Assembly (NCBI GenBank): GCA_027920525.1
Contig: CP115858.1
Location: forward strand, 2,170,001-2,234,000
DNA length: 64,000 nucleotides
Origin: Chryseobacterium daecheongense
GTDB taxonomy: Bacteria; Bacteroidota; Bacteroidia; Flavobacteriales; Weeksellaceae
Reading direction: 5' to 3'
Shown in pieces: positions 1 through 7,542 of this stretch (position 1 is its first letter; each line of letters starts with the position of its first letter). A program made the translations under genes and the position numbers. The notes beneath the pieces are model-generated. The model ran no database searches and had not been told where the DNA came from. It was given only the letters and a program-made list of their open reading frames with translations.

Positions 1-791
1 TTCTGTACTAATGGAATCGGTAAGAAAAAGGTATTTCTGTCATCAAGTTTCTTATAATATACTTTTGCGTAACCTTTATCAAATACATATTTTAAGTTCA
101 TCCTGATCTGTCCCCCGTCATTGGCCTTAAACCCTGTTTTCCTGATTCCGCTGTCCGTTCTGTAAAACCCTCCGATATTAAAGAACAATTTATCCTGTAC
201 CAAAGCGCCACCTACGTTTACATCAGTACGCATTAATCCATAAGTACTTGTTTCCAGTTTAGCACTTCCCCGGAAATCATTGGTTCCTTCTCTTGTAATA
301 AAGTTGATTAGCCCACCGGGAGAATTGTTAGCATAAATTGATCCCGAACCTCCTCTTAATGCTTCCAGTCGGTTTACAGAATTGTCAACCCGGAAGAAGT
401 TGTCAGCATTGGCAAACTGCAAAGCTCCATCTTCAAAAACCGGTAATCCATCTTCCTGTACCTGAACAAATTCGTATGCTCCGGCAGAAGGAATTCCTCT
501 TGCGAAAAGGTTATTTCCCACTTCCCCACCAGAAGTTTCAACAGCAAAACCCGGAACACGCTGCAGCAATGCCGCTGCACTGATAGGATTTTGTTTTTGG
601 ATTTCTTTTGCACTGAACGTAGAAATTGCCGTACTTGATTCTATTTTCTTTTTCGGGTTTGCATTACCCGTGATAACTACCTGATCAATAGATCCTGTTC
701 TGGTAGAATCCTTAACCGTTTCCTGTGCATACGCATTATTAAAATATAGCGTAGCGACTCCTGCGAGTAAAAAGATTGATTTTTTTTTCAT
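1..791 (-). CDS. TonB-dependent outer-membrane receptor (N-terminal part, runs off window)
   Basis: About 263 N-terminal residues are present; the gene continues past position 1. The protein starts with a signal peptide (MKKKSIFLLAGVATLYF, cleavage near AYAQ), then a TonB-box-like stretch (DQVVITG) and a plug domain with the usual LLQRVPGF, ARGI and LRGGSGSIY..SPGGLINFITR landmarks. No carboxypeptidase-like N-terminal extension is seen, so it resembles siderophore/vitamin-type receptors more than SusC. An in-frame ATG at 797 is an alternative start. It begins 17 bp after the trehalase stop on the same strand, so it is probably the last visible gene of a trehalose operon and may import trehalose or trehalose-bearing glycans. 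That substrate is inferred from context only. Confidence 0.85.
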   Translation of the reverse strand, partial: MKKKSIFLLAGVATLYFNNAYAQETVKDSTRTGSIDQVVITGNANPKKKIESSTAISTFSAKEIQKQNPISAAALLQRVPGFAVETSGGEVGNNLFARGIPSAGAYEFVQVQEDGLPVFEDGALQFANADNFFRVDNSVNRLEALRGGSGSIYANNSPGGLINFITREGTNDFRGSAKLETSTYGLMRTDVNVGGALVQDKLFFNIGGFYRTDSGIRKTGFKANDGGQIRMNLKYVFDKGYAKVYYKKLDDRNTFFLPIPLVQ

Positions 792-808
792 GCCCATATA
801 GAATTTAA

Positions 809-2287
809 TTATTGTTTTAATTTTAAATAGACTCCGTTTGTCCAACCAAATCCATCCTGATTAGGGTACTCTCCTCCTCCGGCTATCGCTTCATTGTCTA
901 ATGCATTGTATTTTTCCATAAGTTTACCTGTATTCGCATAAACTCTCTCGACATTAGAGCACCAGTTGTTTTTTATATCATTAGCTAATTGTGTAAATCC
1001 ATAATTTTTCATCGAAACAAACCCAAGCCATTGGTAAGGTGCCCAGGCATTCGGTAGATCCCATTGTTGGCCGGAACGTTTTGTTGTCGTAACGAGACCG
1101 CCTTTGTAAAGAAATTTTTCAGCGATAATTTCGGAAACCGCCTTTGCCTGTTCATCGCTGGCCAGACCTAAAAATAATGGATAAAGAGCAGCAATATGTT
1201 CGGACACTGTATTTTTGTGTTTCTTAATATGATAATCTTTGTAAGTCCGGGCATCCTGATCCCAGAAATATGTATCAATTACCTGTCTCCTTTTTGCTGC
1301 CCTTTCACTGAAATATTTTTCTTTTTCTTTAAAATGTTTAAGACCTGAAGCTTTCGCCAAAGTTTTTTCAAGATGCCACAAAAGGCAATTAACATCTATC
1401 TGCGAGATGTTCAGGGTTTCTATACTTTGTATGGTTTCCCCGTCTGAAAACCATCTGCTGGAAAAATCCCATCCGGACTCACAGCCACTTCTGATGTTTC
1501 TGTAGAACTCTTCTCCCGGAGCATTTTCATGATCTTCAATATCGATCAGGTAACTCTCGGGACGGGGTGTATTTTCAGCATCATAATATCTGTTCAGGAT
1601 ATCACCATTGTAGGTTTTCAACACCCTTTTGCTTTGGGTATCATTGTTTAAACCTTCTTCTCCATCCATCCAGAATTCATATTCTTTTTCAAGGGTATCA
1701 TAATATTCGATATAAACATTTTCATCCCCTGTACTCTCTGCAAGCAGATCAAGCATCAATGAAAAGTAAGGGGGCTGCGAACGGCTTAAGAAATGGGTCC
1801 TGCTCGCATTAGGAACAAATCCTATATTTCGAATTAAATAAGAACAGTTCTCAACGATATTTTTCATCATTTCAACCCTTCCAGAAACCTGCAATCCAAG
1901 CATAATAAAATAACTATCCCAATAAAAAAACTCATTGAACCGCCCTCCCGGAACGATATAAGGTTTTGGAAGCTTTAAAAGTGTTCCTCTTTCTTCATAA
2001 GCTGTCCTGGTAAGCTCATCCCATAGTTTTTCTATATGCTGATCAATCGGCAAATGATCCTCCCGTTGGATAGATACTGTGGCACCCAAAAAATCAAAGT
2101 TGGAAAGTACAAAAGCTTTAAGATCAAAATCTGGTGCAACTCTTTCCTTTTCATACTTCTCGTTGATTTCTGCGACAGGAAATAAAGGTACTGCATCTGT
2201 CATCATCTTTTGATCTTCAAAGATCCTTGATCTTTGGACATCATCAAAAAGTGCCTGAATATCCCTGATATAAAGTTGTGTATTCAT
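809..2287 (-). CDS. Trehalase (glycoside hydrolase family 37), probably cytoplasmic
   Basis: This 492-residue protein hydrolyses alpha,alpha-trehalose to two glucose molecules. Both GH37 signatures are present: PGGRFNEFFYWDSY from residue 113 and QWDLPNAWAP at 408-417. The catalytic acid should be Asp273 in ESGWDFSSRW, and the conserved C-terminal block GGGEYPNQDGFGWTNG lies at 470-485. There is no signal peptide, and the length fits the family, so hydrolysis probably happens in the cytoplasm after uptake by the MFS gene next door. That gene's stop lies one base before this ATG, which indicates translational coupling. E. coli has periplasmic TreA and cytoplasmic TreF; by location this one is TreF-like, but the exact orthology was not tested. 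Confidence 0.93.
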   Translation of the reverse strand: MNTQLYIRDIQALFDDVQRSRIFEDQKMMTDAVPLFPVAEINEKYEKERVAPDFDLKAFVLSNFDFLGATVSIQREDHLPIDQHIEKLWDELTRTAYEERGTLLKLPKPYIVPGGRFNEFFYWDSYFIMLGLQVSGRVEMMKNIVENCSYLIRNIGFVPNASRTHFLSRSQPPYFSLMLDLLAESTGDENVYIEYYDTLEKEYEFWMDGEEGLNNDTQSKRVLKTYNGDILNRYYDAENTPRPESYLIDIEDHENAPGEEFYRNIRSGCESGWDFSSRWFSDGETIQSIETLNISQIDVNCLLWHLEKTLAKASGLKHFKEKEKYFSERAAKRRQVIDTYFWDQDARTYKDYHIKKHKNTVSEHIAALYPLFLGLASDEQAKAVSEIIAEKFLYKGGLVTTTKRSGQQWDLPNAWAPYQWLGFVSMKNYGFTQLANDIKNNWCSNVERVYANTGKLMEKYNALDNEAIAGGGEYPNQDGFGWTNGVYLKLKQ

Positions 2288-2288
2288 T

Positions 2289-3518
2289 CTATTTTTTAGG
2301 GTTTATTTTTAATTTATTCATAATAACAGCTGATATGATCAACAGTGAGAGTGGTATCAATGAAAGATAAAAAGCACGCTGCCCGCTGAATTCCTGAAAT
2401 ACAAAACCGGTGATGATCGAACCTATCGTTCCTCCAATTGCGGAAAAAACAACAATAAGCCCGGACATTGCACTATGTAAATATTTAGGTATGGATGCTA
2501 AAATAACAGAATTGATACTCGGGTAGATCGGAGCCAACAGACCTCCCATAAGGGGAAACAGATAGACTACAACCGGGGCATTGAACCATGTTGTACCTGT
2601 ACTGATTTCAATGTTATGGGTTAGGGGTAAAACAAATAGTAAGCTTACGGCAAAACCTATCACACAAAATGACACAACATAAATCCAGCTGAATTTCTTG
2701 GAAAAGAAACCCGATAAAAACCTTCCCAATGCAAATGCTCCGGCTAAAACAGCCCCTGCCTGTATACTCATCGAAGTGGGTAATCTCAGGATCTCCTTAT
2801 AAAAAGTGGGTGTCCAGGTTTGAAAACTCTGCTCCACTAAGACAAACAGAAAAGCACACACAAGAAAAAACAATACTTTTTTGTAACTGAATAAGCTTAT
2901 GCTATTCTTAATATCTCCTAGTAAATCTGTCGTTTCACTTCTGGCTTCCTTCTCATTTAACCTTGAGAAGAATAAAAACAAAAACGACAGAGCAGACAAT
3001 GCACCCAGGACCCAATATACATTAAGCCAATGTGTGGATCTTGGATTATGATCATCAATAAATAAACTAAAAAGTACATTTCCCGCTAATACACCGATCA
3101 TGAAAAAGCCTTCTAGAAAACCCATAAAACTGGAATGTTCTTTATCAGTATTGGTCACAAGCCCGATGGATGTAAAAACTGAAATTTTAATCAATGCAAA
3201 GGAAACTCCTACAATGGCAAATAACAATTTGAAAAACCAGAATGCATTTGAAAAAGGCATGATAAAGCACATCCCACTAACCAGAAAAAGAGCAATCAGC
3301 ATGGAATTTTTAATTCCGATTTTGGGTAAGAATGAAGCAAGAATAAAGGAGCAGATAGCAATAGGTAGATCTTTAAAACCCTCCAAAACACTCGCTGAGG
3401 ATTTTGAAATCCCGAAATTCTGCTGGATCTGCAGGATCACCGTTCCTACTGAGTTCAGAAGAATGGCAAAAACAAAATAGTTTAAAAACAGAATAGCCTT
3501 TATGTTGAAATTTCGCAT
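2289..3518 (-). CDS. MFS transporter, putative trehalose/disaccharide permease
   Basis: This 409-residue protein has about 12 hydrophobic segments spread over its full length and ends in a short basic tail (MNKLKINPKK), as expected for a major facilitator permease. It is the first gene of the minus-strand run transporter, trehalase, TonB receptor, with 1-bp and 17-bp gaps. The simplest reading is proton- or solute-coupled import of trehalose across the inner membrane, feeding the trehalase. The substrate is inferred from the operon; the sequence alone only supports the MFS fold. The divergent AraC regulator starts 123 bp away. Confidence 0.85.
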   Translation of the reverse strand: MRNFNIKAILFLNYFVFAILLNSVGTVILQIQQNFGISKSSASVLEGFKDLPIAICSFILASFLPKIGIKNSMLIALFLVSGMCFIMPFSNAFWFFKLLFAIVGVSFALIKISVFTSIGLVTNTDKEHSSFMGFLEGFFMIGVLAGNVLFSLFIDDHNPRSTHWLNVYWVLGALSALSFLFLFFSRLNEKEARSETTDLLGDIKNSISLFSYKKVLFFLVCAFLFVLVEQSFQTWTPTFYKEILRLPTSMSIQAGAVLAGAFALGRFLSGFFSKKFSWIYVVSFCVIGFAVSLLFVLPLTHNIEISTGTTWFNAPVVVYLFPLMGGLLAPIYPSINSVILASIPKYLHSAMSGLIVVFSAIGGTIGSIITGFVFQEFSGQRAFYLSLIPLSLLIISAVIMNKLKINPKK

Positions 3519-3583
3519 TAAATTAATTTCTTGTTGGCTAAGATAGAAGCATTTGCCTTAACGTTAATTTAACATAGTAAATA

Positions 3584-3591
3584 TATATTTG
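3584..3591 (+). promoter_or_regulatory. -7 promoter element (TATATTTG) of the AraC regulator gene
   Basis: TATATTTG matches the Bacteroidota TAnnTTTG element and predicts a transcript start near 3595, about 47 nt before the ATG at 3642. No TTG lies at the expected upstream spacing. A perfect palindrome TTAACGTTAA sits just upstream at about 3559-3568 in this divergent intergenic region and could be a regulator site. Confidence 0.45.
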
Positions 3592-3641
3592 AACTATATT
3601 AATATAATTATTATTTTTATACCATAAATATCATTAATCTA

Positions 3642-4541
3642 ATGAAAGTTAGCTTTGAAAGAGTTTTACCTAATGAGAAAAGCTCCTTTCGCACATTACA
3701 TAATAACTCCCCCATTTCTGAATTTAAATGGGAATATCACTACCATCCCGAAATTGAATTGGTGTGCGTAATTTCCGGGAGTGGAACCCGGCACGTAGGC
3801 TATCACAAAAGCAATTATTCAAATGGAGATCTGGTACTGATAGGTTCGAATATTCCCCATTCCGGATTTGGTCTGAATTCCATTGATCCACATGAGGAAA
3901 TAGTCCTTCAGTTCCGTGAAGAGATATTACAATTCCCTGAACAGGAAATAGAAGCACGCTCTGTTAAAAACTTACTGGAGCTTTCCAAATATGGAATTCA
4001 TTTCAGCCCGGCTACAAAAAATGCATTACTGCCTAAGCTGAAAAAAATGCTGGAAACTGAAGGCTATAAAAGATATCTGCTTTTGCTTGATATTCTTTTT
4101 GATCTTTCTACCCGTAAGGATTATAATCTGCTCAATAAAGAGATTATGCCTTACACAATCATTTCAAAAAATAAGGCCAGGCTTGAAAATATATTCACCT
4201 ATGTGGAACATCACTACGATAAGGACATCAATATAGAAGACGTCGCAAAGCTTGCCAATCTTACGCTTCCGGCATTTTGCAATTTCTTCAAAAAAGCTAC
4301 ACAAATTACTTTTACAGAGTTTGTCAACCGTTACCGTATTAACAAAGCCTGCCTGCTGATGGTTCAGGATAAAAGCATTTCGGAATGCTGTTACAGCTGT
4401 GGTTTCAACAATGTAACTTATTTTAACAGGATGTTCAAAAAATACACCGAGCAAACACCTTCAGAGTTTATCAGGAATTCTTCACATGAGAAGATTGAGA
4501 GCGTGGACCCACCTCTAAAAGTAGTTCAGAAATCTTTTTAG
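3642..4541 (+). CDS. AraC family transcriptional regulator with N-terminal cupin
   Basis: The 299-residue protein has an N-terminal cupin-like sensing domain (YHYHPEIELV near residue 35, GDLVLIGSNIPH near 65) and a C-terminal AraC double helix-turn-helix from about residue 185. The second helix-turn-helix has the family-typical FNNVTYFNRMFKKYTEQTPSEF. It is divergent from the MFS-trehalase-TonB receptor operon, the usual position of a sugar-responsive activator, so it probably controls trehalose use. The ligand is not known from sequence. Confidence 0.88.
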   Translation: MKVSFERVLPNEKSSFRTLHNNSPISEFKWEYHYHPEIELVCVISGSGTRHVGYHKSNYSNGDLVLIGSNIPHSGFGLNSIDPHEEIVLQFREEILQFPEQEIEARSVKNLLELSKYGIHFSPATKNALLPKLKKMLETEGYKRYLLLLDILFDLSTRKDYNLLNKEIMPYTIISKNKARLENIFTYVEHHYDKDINIEDVAKLANLTLPAFCNFFKKATQITFTEFVNRYRINKACLLMVQDKSISECCYSCGFNNVTYFNRMFKKYTEQTPSEFIRNSSHEKIESVDPPLKVVQKSF

Positions 4542-4670
4542 ATATTTATACTTACACAAATAAAAAAGCCATTCCAAAAAGGAACAGCTTTACTATCTTA
4601 TCATTATAATATGTTGAAAAGAAAATATAAAATTCAGGTTTGAATTTCAATCCCTATTTCAATTCAATAA

Positions 4671-5225
4671 TTATTTCCATTTGATGTTACATCCCATGCT
4701 TGGTCTTTGAATCTCTTCCTGTGGTTCTCCCAACAGAAGGTTTTCAAAAGCAATGATCAGGTCTTCACCTGTAACATCTTTGTGATTTCCAGGTCTTGAA
4801 TCATCCATCTGACCTCTGTAAACAAGATCCAGTTTATCATCAAAGAAATAAAAATCCGGAGTACATGCTGCATCATAAGCCTTAGCAATACTTTGACTTT
4901 CATCATATAAATAAGGAAAATCAAATTTTCTTTCAATCTGGAACTCGATCATTTTTTCAGGAGAATCTGCGGGATACTTTTCAATGTCGTTTGCATTTAT
5001 AGCTATAAACTCAATCCCCTTTTCTTGATAGTCTTCATACAGCTCATTAATCTTATCGATTACATGCAAAACAAACGGACAATGGTTGCACATAAAGATC
5101 ACCAACGTTCCTTTTTCTCCTTTCAGATCATCCAATGACTGAATTTCATTACTTTTTGACGGATTAGGAAGTTCAAAAAACGGAGCTCTTGTTCCTAATG
5201 CCAACATATTTGAGGGAGTATTCAT
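4671..5225 (-). CDS. Thioredoxin-fold protein of the PRX_like1 type
   Basis: This 184-residue soluble protein has an AhpC/TSA-type fold with a CNHC motif (Cys46 and Cys49) in the sequence FMCNHCPFVLHV, typical of the PRX_like1 group of thioredoxin-family proteins. It probably acts in thiol redox or peroxide handling; the substrate is unknown. A longer reading frame begins at 5276, but a promoter (TTG-N20-TATCTTTG, 5246-5277) lies inside that extension. The start MNTPSN at 5225 is therefore preferred. The gene is monocistronic and divergent from the TetR gene. Confidence 0.85.
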   Translation of the reverse strand: MNTPSNMLALGTRAPFFELPNPSKSNEIQSLDDLKGEKGTLVIFMCNHCPFVLHVIDKINELYEDYQEKGIEFIAINANDIEKYPADSPEKMIEFQIERKFDFPYLYDESQSIAKAYDAACTPDFYFFDDKLDLVYRGQMDDSRPGNHKDVTGEDLIIAFENLLLGEPQEEIQRPSMGCNIKWK

Positions 5226-5245
5226 ATCCTTTATTTCTTTGCCTA

Positions 5246-5277
5246 CAAAGATAAAATTTCTTTTATGATTGGGCAAT
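5246..5277 (-). promoter_or_regulatory. Flavobacterial promoter of the PRX_like1 gene
   Basis: Read on the minus strand, TTG at 5277-5275 is followed after 20 bases by TATCTTTG (5253-5246). This matches the TTG-N17-23-TAnnTTTG consensus of Flavobacteriia. It predicts transcription from near 5242 and decides the start codon at 5225. Confidence 0.7.
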
Positions 5278-5333
5278 TCAGGTTTTTATAAAGTTCAGTT
5301 AAATGTTAAAATAAAAATATTATTCAATATTAT

Positions 5334-5365
5334 TTGGAAGTTACAAGTTAATATTCGTAGTTTTG
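5334..5365 (+). promoter_or_regulatory. Promoter of the tetR gene
   Basis: TTG at 5334-5336, a 21-base spacer, then TAGTTTTG at 5358-5365, a good match to the Bacteroidota consensus. The first TetR operator starts at the next base, so bound repressor would cover the transcription start. Confidence 0.65.
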
Positions 5366-5378
5366 CTAACGCTGTTAG
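5366..5378. promoter_or_regulatory. TetR operator copy 1 (CTAACGCTGTTAG)
   Basis: A perfect inverted repeat CTAAC-N3-GTTAG lies directly after the tetR -7 element and 12 bp before the tetR ATG. It matches three further copies at 6007, 6117 and 6252, all between tetR and the efflux operon. Its position predicts autorepression. Confidence 0.7.
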
Positions 5379-5390
5379 TAAAAAAATATC

Positions 5391-5987
5391 ATGGGATTAC
5401 ATGAACGCCGTCAAAGAGAAAAGGAGTCTATCCGTGCAAACATTTTGCAGGAGGCATTCACTTTGGCAAAAACAGAGGGCTGGGCTTCACTTTCCATTAG
5501 GAAAATAGCTGACGCGATTGAATACAGTGCTCCGGTTGTTTATGATTACTTTGAAAATAAAGAAGCTATTTTATTTGAGATTTCTTTAAATGGGTTTAAA
5601 CTTTTACACAAAGAATTGGTAAAAGCTCAGAAAAAATATGACAGTCCTGAAGAGCAGCTTACTGCCATTGTAGATACATATTGGAAATTTGCTTTTAAAA
5701 ATAAAGAATATTACCAGTTAATGTTTGGATTGGGAATGCAATGCAGTGGTAAAGGGCAAATGAAGGAAGAATTTTCTTCTTTCCAGGATATGATCTACGA
5801 CTGTACATACAATATTATTAAGAAAAACGGATCTAATCCGGATAATGCATGCCATATGTCACATGCTTTGTTTTCTGCGGTACATGGTTTAATATCAATT
5901 ATGATGATGCGTAATTCTGATATTCCTGCCACAATGAACAAAACTACCCTGGATGAAACAGTGGCAGCTTTTATTAAGTCTTTGTAA
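5391..5987 (+). CDS. TetR/AcrR family repressor of the adjacent efflux operon
   Basis: The 198-residue protein has an N-terminal TetR helix-turn-helix (residues about 8-55, with WASLSIRKIADAIEYSAPVVYDYFENKEAI) followed by an all-helical ligand-binding domain. It lies immediately upstream of an RND efflux operon in the same direction. Copies of a CTAAC/TTAAC-N3-GTTAG palindrome lie at its own promoter and in the downstream intergenic region. This supports a role as a local repressor that releases the pump genes, and itself, when a toxic ligand binds. The ligand cannot be read from sequence. Confidence 0.9.
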   Translation: MGLHERRQREKESIRANILQEAFTLAKTEGWASLSIRKIADAIEYSAPVVYDYFENKEAILFEISLNGFKLLHKELVKAQKKYDSPEEQLTAIVDTYWKFAFKNKEYYQLMFGLGMQCSGKGQMKEEFSSFQDMIYDCTYNIIKKNGSNPDNACHMSHALFSAVHGLISIMMMRNSDIPATMNKTTLDETVAAFIKSL

Positions 5988-6006
5988 ATTTTTTTTGAAC
6001 CAAACC

Positions 6007-6019
6007 TTAACACCGTTAG
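6007..6019. promoter_or_regulatory. TetR operator copy 2 (TTAACACCGTTAG)
   Basis: This is an imperfect copy of the palindrome (TTAAC-ACC-GTTAG), 19 bp after the tetR stop. The flanking bases GAAAAATAGCACA resemble those after copies 3 and 4, so the duplicated unit is longer than the operator core. Confidence 0.65.
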
Positions 6020-6116
6020 GAAAAATAGCACAATTAAATTGGATTTTTAAACAAAATTAGCATTAATAACTTCAAAGGATTTAACGATAATACAATCATA
6101 AATTCAACCCTGAACA

Positions 6117-6129
6117 TTAACACTGTTAG
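6117..6129. promoter_or_regulatory. TetR operator copy 3 (TTAACACTGTTAG)
   Basis: Third copy of the palindrome, 110 bp after copy 2. It is followed by TAAAATTAACGCGA, similar to the sequence after the other two downstream copies. Confidence 0.65.
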
Positions 6130-6251
6130 TAAAATTAACGCGATACACCTCACCTTTATATACTTAAAAACAACATTAAAAACTTTATGATTATGGAAAT
6201 GACGATCTAATTCTAGTATTAATAATTCTGTAATTTTTTTTAAACTTATCA

Positions 6252-6264
6252 TTAACACCGTTAG
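6252..6264. promoter_or_regulatory. TetR operator copy 4 (TTAACACCGTTAG)
   Basis: Fourth copy, identical in its 13-base core to copy 2 and 135 bp after copy 3. It lies 75 bp before the start of the membrane fusion protein gene. The 352-bp gap 5988-6339 is otherwise very AT-rich and contains no convincing gene; I found no clear TTG-TAnnTTTG promoter in it. Confidence 0.65.
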
Positions 6265-6339
6265 AAAAAATAACACGAATTATTAAAAAAAACAACATTA
6301 TTAAATTTTCAAACGCTTAACAAAACAAATTAAATTTTA

Positions 6340-7500
6340 ATGAAAATACCTGGAACAATGAGGATCTTATTACTTATAACAAGTATTATCCTTTTACAGA
6401 ACTGCAGTAAGGCCGCAGAAAATTCGAATCAGGCCCCTCCTGCACCAGAATTACCGGTTTATACTGTAATTACTTCTCCAGCTACAACATATCAGGAATT
6501 CCCGACTGCATTGGAAGGAAAAAACAATGTGGAAATCAGATCACAGGTGGATGGTTACCTGGATAAAATATATGTAGAAGAAGGAGCCTTCGTAAGAGCA
6601 GGCCAGCCCCTGTTCAAAATCGATTCAAGAGCTTATGGTGAACAAATGAATATGGCACAGGCCAATTTACAGGCTGCTAATGCTAATATTCAGAAAGCCA
6701 AAGTAGAAGTAGACCGCCTTCAGCCGTTAGTAGCTGCGAAAGTGGTATCTGATGTACAGCTTAAAACAGCAAAAGCAAATTATGCAGCCGCTGTTGCAGC
6801 CGCATCACAGGCTCAGGCATCGGTAGGAAATGCGAGAATCAATGTAGGATTTACAACAATCACAGCACCGGTAAGTGGTTATATTGGAAGAATTCCTTAT
6901 AAAAAAGGAAGTTTAATTTCAAGAACAGATCCAAACCCTTTAACTTTATTATCCGACATCAGCGAAATATATGCGTATTTTTCTCTAAGTGAACTTGATT
7001 TTATCGCTTTTCAAAAGAAATACCCGGGTGCGTCTCTGGAGGAAAAACTGAAAAATATGCCGATGGTAGAATTGGTAATCGCTGACAACACCATCTATTC
7101 TGAAAAAGGAAAAATGAGCATTGTAGACGGCCAGTTCGATAAAAGTACGGGAGCAATCAGTGTACGTGCGGTATTCCCAAACCCTCAGGGGGCACTAAGA
7201 ACGGGAAATACCGGAAGAGTGCGTATGCCTCAGCTTCTTACCAATATTGTGGTTATTCCACAGGAATCTACATTTGAGATTCAGGATAAAACATATGTAT
7301 ATGTCGTTGGAAAAGACAAAAAAGTAACGAGCAAACCAATCACTATTTCTGGAAAAACAGAAAGCTATTACTTCATTTCCGACGGAATTTCTGTAGGTGA
7401 CAAGATTGTATATCAAGGTCTTGGAAGCTTAAAAGATGGTGCTACGATACAACCGAAAGCAGTATCTTCTGACAGCTTGTTCAAATCAAAACCTTTGTAA
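6340..7500 (+). CDS. RND efflux periplasmic adaptor (membrane fusion protein), lipoprotein
   Basis: The 386-residue protein has a lipoprotein signal with the lipobox LLQNC (lipidated Cys22), then HlyD/AcrA-type lipoyl halves (VDGYLDKIYVEEGAFVRAGQPLFKID, and TAPVSGYIGRIPYKKGSLI), an alpha-helical hairpin between them rich in Ala and Gln, and a beta-barrel plus membrane-proximal domain. It couples the inner-membrane pump to the outer-membrane channel. A second in-frame ATG at 6358 would also give a plausible signal peptide. It is the first gene of the efflux operon, downstream of three TetR operator copies. Confidence 0.95.
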   Translation: MKIPGTMRILLLITSIILLQNCSKAAENSNQAPPAPELPVYTVITSPATTYQEFPTALEGKNNVEIRSQVDGYLDKIYVEEGAFVRAGQPLFKIDSRAYGEQMNMAQANLQAANANIQKAKVEVDRLQPLVAAKVVSDVQLKTAKANYAAAVAAASQAQASVGNARINVGFTTITAPVSGYIGRIPYKKGSLISRTDPNPLTLLSDISEIYAYFSLSELDFIAFQKKYPGASLEEKLKNMPMVELVIADNTIYSEKGKMSIVDGQFDKSTGAISVRAVFPNPQGALRTGNTGRVRMPQLLTNIVVIPQESTFEIQDKTYVYVVGKDKKVTSKPITISGKTESYYFISDGISVGDKIVYQGLGSLKDGATIQPKAVSSDSLFKSKPL

Positions 7501-7542
7501 ACACCTGTACCATTACAGAAGACTTAAAAAAATAAACTTCTT

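Noticed and set aside
5226..5276. Longer N-terminus of the PRX-like protein
   Set aside because: A full promoter match lies within it, so it cannot be translated from that promoter.
5366..6264. Spaced repeats as a possible CRISPR array
   Set aside because: The repeats are 13 bp, the spacing is 110-135 bp and irregular, and they are palindromic operators; no cas genes are present.
5795..6276. Two minus-strand frames starting MLFFLTVL in the tetR-pump gap
   Set aside because: Their similar starts come from the duplicated operator sequence read on the other strand; composition and position give no coding support.
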